Notes under the pieces: model-generated
What the model saw: only the letters and a program-made list of their open reading frames with translations
What the model was told of the DNA's origin: nothing
Database searches by the model: none
In this document: positions 44,952 through 53,084 of the stretch, piece after piece
Layout: each line of letters begins with the position of its first letter
How positions within the stretch are numbered: position 1 is the stretch's first letter
Translations under genes and position numbers: made by a program
Source: Gammaproteobacteria bacterium
GTDB taxonomy: Bacteria > Pseudomonadota > Gammaproteobacteria > SZUA-152
DNA length: 64,000 bases
NCBI GenBank assembly: GCA_013152545.1
Contig: JAADGF010000049.1
Span: 1 to 64,000, forward strand
Direction of reading: 5' to 3'

Positions 44952-45806
44952 CTAATGAATGAATCGCATTGATAAATCCACTGCATGCACGTTTTTTGTG
45001 AGTAAACCCACGGAAATATAGTCTATACCAGTGAGCGCAACTGAGTGTATGTTGTCCAGATTGATTCCTCCTGATGCTTCCAGTTTTGCGCGCCCTTGGT
45101 TGATTTTAACGGCTTTTTTCAGGTCGGTAATGCTCATATTGTCCAATAATACTCGTTTAACACCAGCATCCAGAGCTTGCTGGAGTTGCATAAGTGATTC
45201 TACCTCCATTTCTATCAGCATAGTATTATTATTTGATTTTGCCTTTTGCATTATTGCCGAAACGGCTGCGGCAATAGAGCCAGTGGCCTGAATATGGTTT
45301 TCTTTAATCAATACCCCGTCGTATAGCCCTAGCCGGTGATTATAACACCCACCGCATTTCACTGCATATTTTTGCGCGATGCGCAGGCCGGGTATCGTTT
45401 TGCGGGTATCAAGCACTTTTGCGCCGGTACCTTGCACTGCCTGAGCATAACGTTTTGAAAGTGAGGCTGTACCGGATAAGGTTTGTAAAAAATTAAGCGC
45501 AGTGCGTTCACCAGTTAAGAGATGACGTGATGAGCCTTGTAATTCGCACAGCACTTGGTTTTTGAGTACCTGGCTACCATCGCTGACCTGCCAGTTTATC
45601 TGTATATCGCCATCCAATTGCCTGAAGACTTCGTTACACCAGTCTTTACCGCATAAGGTGGCTGGTTCGCGGCTGATAATTTGCGCCGTTGACATTGCGC
45701 CTGCGGGGATCAGTGCGGCTGTAATATCGCCATCGCCAATATCCTCTTGGAGTGCTATATCGACGGTGTCGGTAATGTATTGAGTCAGGGTATTATGTGT
45801 TTTCAT
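44952..45806 (-). CDS. nadC: Nicotinate-nucleotide pyrophosphorylase (quinolinate phosphoribosyltransferase)
   Basis: This 284-residue enzyme of de novo NAD synthesis converts quinolinate and PRPP to nicotinate mononucleotide. The family signature is complete: ALQEDIGDGDITAALIPAG, LTGERTALNFLQTLSGTAS, LDTRKTIPGLRIAQKYAVKC, GGCYNHRLGLYDGVLIKENH, and the C-terminal LEASGGINLDNI. ATG 45806 gives the normal length; a TTG at 45836 adds ten unneeded residues. It is 83 bp downstream of the methyltransferase on the same strand, with the 18-bp palindrome (45862-45879) in the gap. Confidence 0.95.
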   Translation of the reverse strand: MKTHNTLTQYITDTVDIALQEDIGDGDITAALIPAGAMSTAQIISREPATLCGKDWCNEVFRQLDGDIQINWQVSDGSQVLKNQVLCELQGSSRHLLTGERTALNFLQTLSGTASLSKRYAQAVQGTGAKVLDTRKTIPGLRIAQKYAVKCGGCYNHRLGLYDGVLIKENHIQATGSIAAAVSAIMQKAKSNNNTMLIEMEVESLMQLQQALDAGVKRVLLDNMSITDLKKAVKINQGRAKLEASGGINLDNIHSVALTGIDYISVGLLTKNVHAVDLSMRFIH

Positions 45807-45861
45807 CTTTGTGTTTGGTTTTACAACGGTTCTCAAAGTAAGGGCTGTTGAGTTTACTGTT

Positions 45862-45879
45862 AGGAACGTGCACGTTCCT
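45862..45879. repeat. Perfect 18-bp palindrome, copy 2
   Basis: AGGAACGTGCACGTTCCT is identical to 33567-33584, here between a methyltransferase stop and the nadC start. A half-match (CACGTTCCTTATC) occurs at about 48837-48849. Confidence 0.75.
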
Positions 45880-45889
45880 TGGTTCGATT

Positions 45890-46753
45890 TTACACGGGCT
45901 TAAGTAACTGCATCACCAGTAGATGGTAACTTTTGTAGTGTTCAAAAACCTTTTTACTGCGATGCCCGCGAAAATATTTATGCTTTAGTTTGTTGAATTT
46001 TTTCCGAAATAACAAGCTGCCTAGTTTAGACAGGATCGGGTGGTTGTCTGACAGGTAGCGGCTCAGCGTTTGGCCCGCTGGTTTTAGTTGTTTCATTAAT
46101 AGGTTGTCGAGCAACTCGATGTTGGGGCTGACATTTGAGGTGATGTTATCATCCCTTAACATTGAAAAAGGGCTGGTTTGAACACGCTTATAGAAATCAT
46201 CCAGTTTGTGGCCGCCACCAAAGGTACGATCACCGGGCTTGCCGTCACCACTATGAACCGTTTTGAAAAAATCGCAGATCACCAGCAAACCACCGGGTTT
46301 GAGTATTTTTTCCACTTTGCTTAATGAATCGTTCATCGGAATATACTGAAAGCTTTCGCTGAATAACACGACATCATAGTGTTGAAGGTATTTTTCTTCG
46401 GGGAAGTTTTCAAATTTAATTTCGAAAACCCGCGTGTTGCTGTCGGGGCGTTCATTGGTGCGTTTTTTCACTATGTGGCTTAGGGTTTTTGACGGTATCA
46501 CGCCGTCAACATGATAACCTTTGTCGACTAGTTGCGACAGGATGTGACCCGTACCACAGCCTACGTCCAGTATGTGAATTTCATTTTTGCTGGGGTCAGG
46601 TAATACTGATGCGATGAGTTCCGTATAGCGTTGTTGTGCAATTGGGAGATTAGCGAAGCTTAGCCGTAAGTCCTGATCCCACAAACCGTAGTGAAGGTCG
46701 TCAACACCTAACAATTGTTGACCTAAAATCAGGCCAAGCTCGCGGCTGGTCAT
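45890..46753 (-). CDS. Class I SAM-dependent methyltransferase
   Basis: This 287-residue protein has a Methyltransf_11/25 core: motif I ILDVGCGTGHILSQLVDKGY, motif II region VVLFSESFQYIP and motif III KILKPGGLLVICDFF. The N-terminus (GVDDLHYGLWDQDLRLSFAN) and the end (HRSKKVFEHYKSYHLLVMQL) resemble ubiquinone/sterol-type small-molecule methyltransferases. The substrate is unknown. The start is uncertain: ATG 46753 is listed, while TTG 46768 or GTG 46789 are also in frame and the TTG has AGGA about nine bases upstream. It is upstream of nadC on the same strand. Confidence 0.8.
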   Translation of the reverse strand: MTSRELGLILGQQLLGVDDLHYGLWDQDLRLSFANLPIAQQRYTELIASVLPDPSKNEIHILDVGCGTGHILSQLVDKGYHVDGVIPSKTLSHIVKKRTNERPDSNTRVFEIKFENFPEEKYLQHYDVVLFSESFQYIPMNDSLSKVEKILKPGGLLVICDFFKTVHSGDGKPGDRTFGGGHKLDDFYKRVQTSPFSMLRDDNITSNVSPNIELLDNLLMKQLKPAGQTLSRYLSDNHPILSKLGSLLFRKKFNKLKHKYFRGHRSKKVFEHYKSYHLLVMQLLKPV

Positions 46754-47330
46754 TTTTTCTCTTACCAATGTTTCGTATCCTTTCTGCACCGTCTGTGATC
46801 AGGTTGCAATGAGTGTGTCTTCGTGCCGGGGATGGCTGCCCGAGCAAAAGGAGTGTACAGTGAAAAAGCCATTTGGGTCTATTTTTCCGCATATTTTTGT
46901 TCAACCGAACACACCAGTTGAACCTGCTGCGAACGCCATCGCGGCTCTTGCGACAACTCTACGGATTAATTTAGGAGAATGATTCGCCTCAAATGCGTGA
47001 AAAACTGGACTCAACATGGTTTTCACTCACGATGATGCCTGTTCTCGGTTAGTGTTCCTTCCGATGTGTCGCGATTGCAGGGTAGCCTGGCTGTGTGGCG
47101 ATGATAAGTTTAGTTAAATTTCAGTCAGTTATAGTGGTTCAGTTGTTTCAACCCTGGCATTTTAGCTTCATAATTACACGTATTCAACCGGTTTTTATCC
47201 GTGATTTATGCAGTTTTTTTAAGCTGTGCCGATATAAACTACGGCAGAAAATAACTGTTTAAGCGCATTGCCGCTTGGTCGGTTTGGTTTTTTGTCGCAC
47301 CGTTGTGTTTAGGCTGAGGATTGATGTAGC
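46754..47330. other. Divergent intergenic region
   Basis: These 577 bp carry a 28-bp stretch (46915-46942) nearly repeated at 29739-29767. No gene is visible. Confidence 0.45.
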
Positions 47331-47864
47331 GTGGTTCAGATGTATCGTTTTATGTTTTTGGTGATAACTATATCACTATTTTGCTTAACAGTGGCAATAG
47401 CCGATCCCAAGCAAGATAAAGCTTTACTTTTAGCAGCGAGTGAAGGTCGTATCGACGAAGTGAGGATGTTGTTAACAGCGGGTGCAGATGTAAATAGTGT
47501 TAGTCGTGCAGGCAAAACACCCTTAATGGCCGCTGCGCATTTTGGTAATAAACGTATTGTCGATATCTTTATTGCGGAAGGGGCGGATGTAAATGCAAAA
47601 GATAAATTGAATATTACTGCATTGATCGAAGCGGCTTTTAGTGGTGACATTGATATTGTACGCAATTTATTGGCAAGTGGTGCCGACCCGGCTGTGACGA
47701 CAAAAAGTGGTATCACGGCGCTCAAAACGGCAACCACAAAAGGATTTCCACATGTCGCAAAATTGCTTGCATCGGTGGCAACGGATGCAGCTGAGGATGG
47801 TGGTGGTAAAAAAGGCAAGAAGGGTAAGAAAAAAAAGAAAAAGAAAAAGAAAAAGAAAAAATAA
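47331..47864 (+). CDS. Exported ankyrin-repeat protein with poly-lysine tail
   Basis: This 177-residue protein has a signal peptide (MYRFMFLVITISLFCLTVAI). About four ankyrin repeats follow (AASEGRIDEVRMLLTAGADV, GKTPLMAAAHFGNKRIVDIF, LNITALIEAAFSGDIDIVRN, GITALKTATTKGFPHVAKLL). The tail, GGGKKGKKGKK and then more than ten consecutive Lys, is encoded by an AAGAAA-type microsatellite (47818-47864). Start GTG 47331 has GAGGA ten bases upstream; ATG 47340 is the alternative. The repeats suggest protein binding in the periplasm. The tail may bind anionic polymers or simply reflect slippage. Confidence 0.8.
   Translation: MVQMYRFMFLVITISLFCLTVAIADPKQDKALLLAASEGRIDEVRMLLTAGADVNSVSRAGKTPLMAAAHFGNKRIVDIFIAEGADVNAKDKLNITALIEAAFSGDIDIVRNLLASGADPAVTTKSGITALKTATTKGFPHVAKLLASVATDAAEDGGGKKGKKGKKKKKKKKKKKK
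47818..47864 (+). repeat. AAG/AAA microsatellite encoding a poly-Lys tail
   Basis: A purine-only run of AAG and AAA codons ends at the ankyrin gene stop. Such runs are prone to replication and transcriptional slippage, which could vary tail length or frame. Confidence 0.8.
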
Positions 47865-48058
47865 CGACTGAGATACGATGAAGAATGACTGTGAATAAAT
47901 AAGCGGCATGATACTCACGCGATTTACGTTCTTACTGAAATTATTATATAATACGATCGGCAGTGTATTCATGCTGACATATTACTTTCTGCTAAAAAAA
48001 AATAACAGCAGGACAATAAATTGCCTTTCAATGAGCACTAATCGAAACAACATCCCGC

Positions 48059-48763
48059 ATGGAATTCATCGCTTCGCATTTTTACATTTGGTTGCCTGTG
48101 GTATTGCTTATTGCAGTAGCATGGGGTGTTCAGTGGTTTTTAAATTATTGTGAGCGATACAGCCCGGCAGACTGGGGGAGCCGGAATAAAAACGGTATAG
48201 CGGGGTTGCTATGTTTGTTTGTTTATCGATACCACCATTTGTCTTACGACACAATACCGTTGCCAGATAGCGGCTGCGGTATTGTGGTTGCCAATCATAT
48301 TTCAGGTCTGGACCCATTACTATTAGTTGCCGCCAGTTCTCGCCCATTACGGTTTTTAATTGCTCAGGAGCAATACCAACGCTTCGGATTAAGATGGCTT
48401 TTCCGGCTGGGAGGGTGTATACCGGTAGAGCGTGAAGCCCGTAGTGGTACCGCATTGCGTGAAGCATTGCGTGCTTTGGGGCGGGGTGAGGTCGTGGCTT
48501 TATTCCCCCATGGAAAAATTCACTTGGATACAGACCCGCCGCGTAATATCAAGGGGGGCGCCATCAGGTTGGCGCAACTCAGTCAGTGCCAGATTTACCC
48601 GGTTCATATTAAAGATACGAAAGCCCAGGGGCATACATTGTTAGCAATCCCGATACCCAGCCAGGCGTCACTGAAGGTAAAGCCCGCGTTTTATTGTCAG
48701 CAAGGGAATACGGCCAAGGACCTGAAAAAATTAACCTGCCTGATCTCATCCCATGAGCGTTAA
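48059..48763 (+). CDS. 1-acyl-glycerol-3-phosphate acyltransferase-like protein (PlsC family)
   Basis: This 234-residue protein has an N-terminal TM helix (WLPVVLLIAVAWGVQWFLNY). The acyltransferase motifs follow: I is VVANHISGLDPLLL, with His80 and Asp forming HX4D; II is LFRLGGCIPVER; III is VALFPHGKIH; IV is GAIRLAQLSQCQIYPVHIK. Motif III reads FPHGK instead of the common FPEGT, so substrate range may differ from true PlsC. It acylates lysophospholipids or an aminolipid at the inner membrane. The start is ATG 48059 and no partner gene is nearby. Confidence 0.85.
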   Translation: MEFIASHFYIWLPVVLLIAVAWGVQWFLNYCERYSPADWGSRNKNGIAGLLCLFVYRYHHLSYDTIPLPDSGCGIVVANHISGLDPLLLVAASSRPLRFLIAQEQYQRFGLRWLFRLGGCIPVEREARSGTALREALRALGRGEVVALFPHGKIHLDTDPPRNIKGGAIRLAQLSQCQIYPVHIKDTKAQGHTLLAIPIPSQASLKVKPAFYCQQGNTAKDLKKLTCLISSHER

Positions 48764-49463
48764 GGTCTGTAAAGCAATAAGTTGAACAGATTGTGCCGGA
48801 TATTGTTTCGTCTTCAAGGCTTCCGCCATCGATGGCTCACGTTCCTTATCGTATGTAAGCTTTTTCGCAACGCCGAAGACGTAAGGATAGGTAAGCAAAT
48901 TTCTTCATTCGTTGATGTTTGAGACGCCTCATAAGTTGCTGCCGATTCTCTCATTATTTTTACATCAAATATTCTTCACGATAACCTCAGATTTTTGCCC
49001 CTCTAGCGTAGCGGCTGATTTGGCTGAATGTGAGCTAACTATACCCGTAGCGTTTAGGGTTTAGGTGTAACTCACTCCCTCTTTGTTTCATATTACGTTT
49101 GCTATTAGACTTTGTATAATTCGTTTTTTGAATTGCATTTATGCCTGCGATCGATAATTTTTTATGCTCGAATGAATCAATGGTAATTTGAGTTGTTGCT
49201 GAACGTTTGAAAACTTTGCTGAGTGTTGCTTTTCATATACTACAATTAAAGAAGAGGTAGATAATAGTACGGTTTAAATTTACAGTGATCTTGAATGTTT
49301 TTTTGTTATTATCGATGATGTGAAGACCAGTGTAGAGTTTCTGGTAGCGATAAGGGAATTAGCGATACGATTGAAGTCATGTGAAGCCGTGGTTAGTCAG
49401 CACCATGGGTGCTGGTTTTAAACAGCATATATCCAGTCAATTTGGTTTTTAAAGGAAGAGGGA
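48764..49463. other. Intergenic region with repeat remnants
   Basis: These 700 bp contain the half-palindrome at about 48837-48849 and a MITE-like left tip at 49040-49070. No gene is supported. Confidence 0.5.
49040..49070. repeat. MITE-like left-tip remnant
   Basis: TATACCCGTAGCGTTTAGGG followed by TTTAGGTGTAA matches the left tip of copies A and B; the rest of the element is missing or unrecognisable. Confidence 0.65.
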
Positions 49464-50333
49464 ATGGGAAAAAATACAAAAAATCGACACAAAAATAAAA
49501 TTAACAATGTGCTGGTTTACATTCAGGGAAACATTGGCCGCCAATTAACTTTGGAAAAGTTGGCGAGTATTTCACACATATCTCCCTATCACTTTCATCG
49601 TATATTTAAAGCTGAAGTTGGGGAGAGTCTGAATAGTTATGTTAAGCGCATACGGTTAGAGCAAGGGGCATTTCAATTAAAATATACTAATAAACTAATT
49701 GCAGATATTGCGGTTGCCTGTGGTTATCAGAATGGGGAGTCATTTTCGAAAGCATTTAAGCAATTTTTTAATTGTTCGCCATCAAGTTTTAAGCATAACA
49801 AGGTGAGTGCCATCGTGAAGCAGAGCAATGCTCAAGCGCAAATACTGGCAAAACAATTGCCAGTTATTCAGCCTATCGATATACGTATCTTGCCCAAAGA
49901 AAAAGTTATTTTTGTGCGGAAAATAGGAAATTACAAAAAGGCAGCCGCTGACGCGTGGGTTACTTTGTTGAATTACGCTTATAAAAATGAATTAATGTAT
50001 TTTGATGCAAAACAAATTGGTATTACTTATGACAGCCCCAGCATAACCTGTGAAAATAATATTCGTTATGACGCGTGCTTAAAGATAGAGAAAGAGCTAC
50101 AGCCAGAGGGCGATATTGGGCTCCAGTATACCCATGGCGGACGATATGCTGTTTTTGTTCACCAGGGTCCGTATGAGAATATGTGCACTACTTATGAGAA
50201 AATTTATTCAAGTTGGCTCCCGGAAAGCAATGAGGCGCTTTATAATTCACCCAGTTTTTCTCTCTATGTGAATAACATGAATACTGTAAAGGAAGACGAA
50301 CTGTTAACAGAAATTCACATCCCACTTGAATAG
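49464..50333 (+). CDS. AraC-family regulator with GyrI-like effector domain
   Basis: This is a 289-residue transcription factor. The N-terminal AraC DNA-binding domain is at residues about 10-110, with LEKLASISHISPYHFHRIFK and IADIAVACGYQNGESFSKAF the two helix-turn-helix units. The C-terminal GyrI-like (BmrR/Rob/SbmC) ligand-binding domain is at about 135-289, with VIFVRKIGNYKKAAADAW and YAVFVHQGPYENMCTTYEKI. Such fusions usually respond to hydrophobic or drug-like ligands. GGAAGAGGGA precedes the ATG. It lies 0.9 kb before the polyketide genes and may respond to their product, which is inference from position. Confidence 0.9.
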   Translation: MGKNTKNRHKNKINNVLVYIQGNIGRQLTLEKLASISHISPYHFHRIFKAEVGESLNSYVKRIRLEQGAFQLKYTNKLIADIAVACGYQNGESFSKAFKQFFNCSPSSFKHNKVSAIVKQSNAQAQILAKQLPVIQPIDIRILPKEKVIFVRKIGNYKKAAADAWVTLLNYAYKNELMYFDAKQIGITYDSPSITCENNIRYDACLKIEKELQPEGDIGLQYTHGGRYAVFVHQGPYENMCTTYEKIYSSWLPESNEALYNSPSFSLYVNNMNTVKEDELLTEIHIPLE

Positions 50334-51272
50334 CGGATTGTGGCGCATATCATATAAGAGCGCTATGGTTTAATTTTAATGTAACATGAAAATAACGCGT
50401 TTCCACCAGTGGTGAAGTTTCCCGTCGTGAAATAAATAAGGCGTGCAGTTACACCTAACATATCAATCGTTATGGGTCTATATGATGGCTAATTAATGAA
50501 GTGGCATCCCGGTGTACATTAAGTCTGGCTCACAAGACCGGGTGACAATTGCCAATGCCATCGACTCGGTTTCCCAAACGTTTTCAAAACATTGTTTCCT
50601 TGGATTGTTTCCTTGATTCTACCTCCATCCTTCTAGTGTTGATTCTATCATCTTCGAGGTAATAAATCCACCGGTTAGCGAGTCGGCAACGTTGGGTTTA
50701 TAACCGGCCTGTCAAAGCGTTGATGCTAATTAATCGAGTGGTTGTGATTTAAAAAATAGTTGAGGTATTCAATGTAGCATTCAATAACGTTGTATTTCTT
50801 TCGTCTTGTCAGGTAAAAATAGGCAATCGCAGTGATGAAAACAAAATGTCAACCGGCCTTATAGGCTCTGCATCTCCTTACTGTGCTTTAATTGTGAATT
50901 GACTGTTGCTTACGTAATTAAGGGCATGTGAAGTGGTCTAAAGGTCACAATGCTGATTACTTGATGTCTCAATGTGGTGTGATTGATTTTAAGAAAAAGA
51001 GCAAGAATGGACAAGTAGCATGGATTGCGTATTTTTAAATTAGGAATAGTATACAACGAGCAAGAGGAGTACGGCGTTGCTGTGAATTATACGTTGTCTG
51101 CTAACGTTTGTTGCACCTTTATAGTGCGGCTCTCACAAAGTGTCGGCAGTGCAATGTGAGGCATACAGTGTGAAGCGTAATGCTAAAAAGCATTCACCAG
51201 TTGTACCGTGTAGTGTCATATTTTAATCGACGTTAATACTCTTAAGCATAACGGAAAAGTGTTGAAACCAGG
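50334..51272. other. Non-coding region upstream of the polyketide cluster
   Basis: These 939 bp hold a MITE-like right half (50427-50482) and a 36-codon GTG frame at 50928-51038 with coding-like composition but only a tight ribosome site. The cluster promoter is expected here; no clear box pair was seen. Confidence 0.5.
50427..50482. repeat. MITE-like right-half remnant
   Basis: GTGAAATAAATAAGGCGTGC, then ACACCTAACA and TCAATCGTTATGGGTCTATA, matches the right 55 bases of copy B with scattered changes. Confidence 0.65.
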
Positions 51273-51551
51273 ATGGCAGTTTCCCCGCAAAAAAATATTG
51301 AATTAGGTGATAATCACTTCAGCAAAGGCATTCCGTCTGTGGCTCACAATTTGCTGCCGGGTAATAACACAGTAAATACCTCAATTACTCAGCGCCAGCT
51401 CCTGAGCATCTTTCAAAAAATTCTGCTACCCATTGTTGGCACTATGACTGGCCTTCTTTGGTTTGATGCAGACAATACAAACATTGAGTGGTGGTTAGGT
51501 GGCAGATACTCCTTAGCGGTAGCCAATATGAATATATTGGTGCCCCCCTGA
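51273..51551 (+). CDS. Hypothetical small protein upstream of the polyketide genes
   Basis: I do not recognise this 92-residue frame. It has one hydrophobic stretch (LLSIFQKILLPIVGTMTGLL) followed by WFDADNTNIEWWLGGRYSLA, so it could be a small membrane protein or a gene fragment. It is co-directional with the cluster and ends 71 bp before the ligase-like gene. No ribosome site is well placed before ATG 51273. Its reality is uncertain. Confidence 0.35.
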   Translation: MAVSPQKNIELGDNHFSKGIPSVAHNLLPGNNTVNTSITQRQLLSIFQKILLPIVGTMTGLLWFDADNTNIEWWLGGRYSLAVANMNILVPP

Positions 51552-51622
51552 CGCGTCGTTACTGTTAAACACTTTTTGTTACGGACTTTTTGTTACAGAC
51601 TAAAGTTGAGTGAGAAAATATC

Positions 51623-53074
51623 ATGCAACAATCGGGTAACTTAGTGGCAGCATTGATCACGAGGGCTGAATGCCGTCCTACGGATATTGCATTTTCCTAT
51701 TTAGATGAGCAATGCAATATTGTACATCAGTTATCCAACCAACAATTACACGTTAGGGCGGCTGCAATTGCGGGAAGGCTTCAACAAATCGTTTCCCCAA
51801 CGGACAGAGTTTTATTGTTGTTCCCTCAAGGGCTGGAATTTATTTATGCTTTTGTCGGGGTGATGTACAGCGGTGCAATTCCAGTGATAACAATGCCGCC
51901 ACCACACGATACTCAGCAGAGCGACAACTGGGTATGCCACATCAAAAACATAATTGAAGAAACCGGTAGCAATGTTGTGTTGACGAGTGAGTCAGTTTTA
52001 AATGACGTCGTACAATATTTTTTCAAATCAAAAACACTATCCCAAAAAATTTTTTTATCCGTCGAGGACATAAATAATGATGTAATGGGGGATTGGTCTA
52101 TGCCGTTGATTGAAAACAACAGCATTGCTTATTTGCAACGCACATCAGCTAAAAAAGGAAATCCTAAACTGGTGATGATCAGCCACTACACTATGAAAAA
52201 TCGACATGAGTGCATTACGCGTAATTATCAACTGACAATATCAAGCCGGTCTGTGAGCTGGCTTCCTCATTATCACTATCTTGGTTTGGCATTCGGTATT
52301 CTTCAACCACTTTATTGTGGTTATAGGGGATATATCTATTCCCAATTTGATTTTTATAAAAACCCGCATGGTTGGCTGGATGCAATTACCCGGCATGAAG
52401 TGACATTCAGTGGCGCTCCTAATTTTGCATATAGTATGTGCATTGATCAGCCGCTTGATCCTCAACAGAGCCTGAATTTATCCAGATGGAATACGGCGTA
52501 TAACAGCGGGGAATCTGTCAAAAAAGAAACAATGGATAAATTTTTTGAAAAATTCAGCTGCTGTGGCATGCGGGAATCAGCGTTAACTTCGATTTATGGG
52601 CTGGCAGAGTCTACTTGTGTCACATCAGCAAAAAATCATTCAGAAAATTTTTCAATTGTTCCACATCAATCAGTGCAATTGGCGCCAGAAACCCCGATAG
52701 CGATAGACAATAATCTGGAAAATAATAAAAACACTAAAGTTATCAGCTGTGGGTCAGCCGTGCTTGCTACACGGATAGCGATTGTTGCTCCAGAAACCCA
52801 GACGACGTGTGATGGACTGGCGGTGGGGGAAATTTTAGTTAGCAGTGCCTGTAATGCGGTTGGTTACTGGAGTCAGCCTGAGGAAACCGAAAAAATATTT
52901 AACGTTTATCTTGATAATACCGGCGATGGGCCGTACCTGCGAACAGGCAACCTGGGGTTCATGAAGAAAGGTGAATTGTACGTTGTCAGTAGACTCAAAA
53001 AACACAGGAAACGAATAGGACAAGCTGTGAATACTCCGCTGGATCGGCTTGAAAATACAAGAAACCTAAACTGA
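51623..53074 (+). CDS. Fatty-acyl-AMP-ligase-like protein, truncated and with degenerate ATP motifs
   Basis: This 483-residue protein is clearly of the FAAL/AMP-binding family: LLFPQGLEFIYAFVGVMYSG, WLPHYHYLGLAFGILQPLYC, SIYGLAESTC, YLRTGNLGF. FAALs make acyl-adenylates and load acyl chains on ACPs at the start of polyketide lines. Usual length is about 580-600; here the protein ends right after the hinge (ELYVVSRLKKHRKR), so the mobile C-terminal lobe is gone. The P-loop, normally TSGSTG..PKG, reads TSAKKGNPKL (residues 174-183). The ribose-binding Asp of RTGD is Asn443, and HDMG has become HYLG. Activity is doubtful. The stop is ten bases before the megasynthase start. Confidence 0.85.
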   Translation: MQQSGNLVAALITRAECRPTDIAFSYLDEQCNIVHQLSNQQLHVRAAAIAGRLQQIVSPTDRVLLLFPQGLEFIYAFVGVMYSGAIPVITMPPPHDTQQSDNWVCHIKNIIEETGSNVVLTSESVLNDVVQYFFKSKTLSQKIFLSVEDINNDVMGDWSMPLIENNSIAYLQRTSAKKGNPKLVMISHYTMKNRHECITRNYQLTISSRSVSWLPHYHYLGLAFGILQPLYCGYRGYIYSQFDFYKNPHGWLDAITRHEVTFSGAPNFAYSMCIDQPLDPQQSLNLSRWNTAYNSGESVKKETMDKFFEKFSCCGMRESALTSIYGLAESTCVTSAKNHSENFSIVPHQSVQLAPETPIAIDNNLENNKNTKVISCGSAVLATRIAIVAPETQTTCDGLAVGEILVSSACNAVGYWSQPEETEKIFNVYLDNTGDGPYLRTGNLGFMKKGELYVVSRLKKHRKRIGQAVNTPLDRLENTRNLN

Positions 53075-53084
53075 AAAATCGACC

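Noticed and set aside
47336-47818. 160-codon minus-strand frame opposite the ankyrin gene
   Set aside because: It is the antisense shadow of ankyrin repeats, with alanine/serine-rich translation and no start context.
15142-50482. CRISPR array or integron attC sites
   Set aside because: Repeat copies are kilobases apart and have inverted ends; there are no regular spacers or cas/integrase genes.
50928-51038. 36-codon GTG frame (VKWSKGHNADYLMSQCGVID and onward)
   Set aside because: The composition looks coding, but it is short, has a ribosome site only three bases away and no family; kept only as a remark in a finding.
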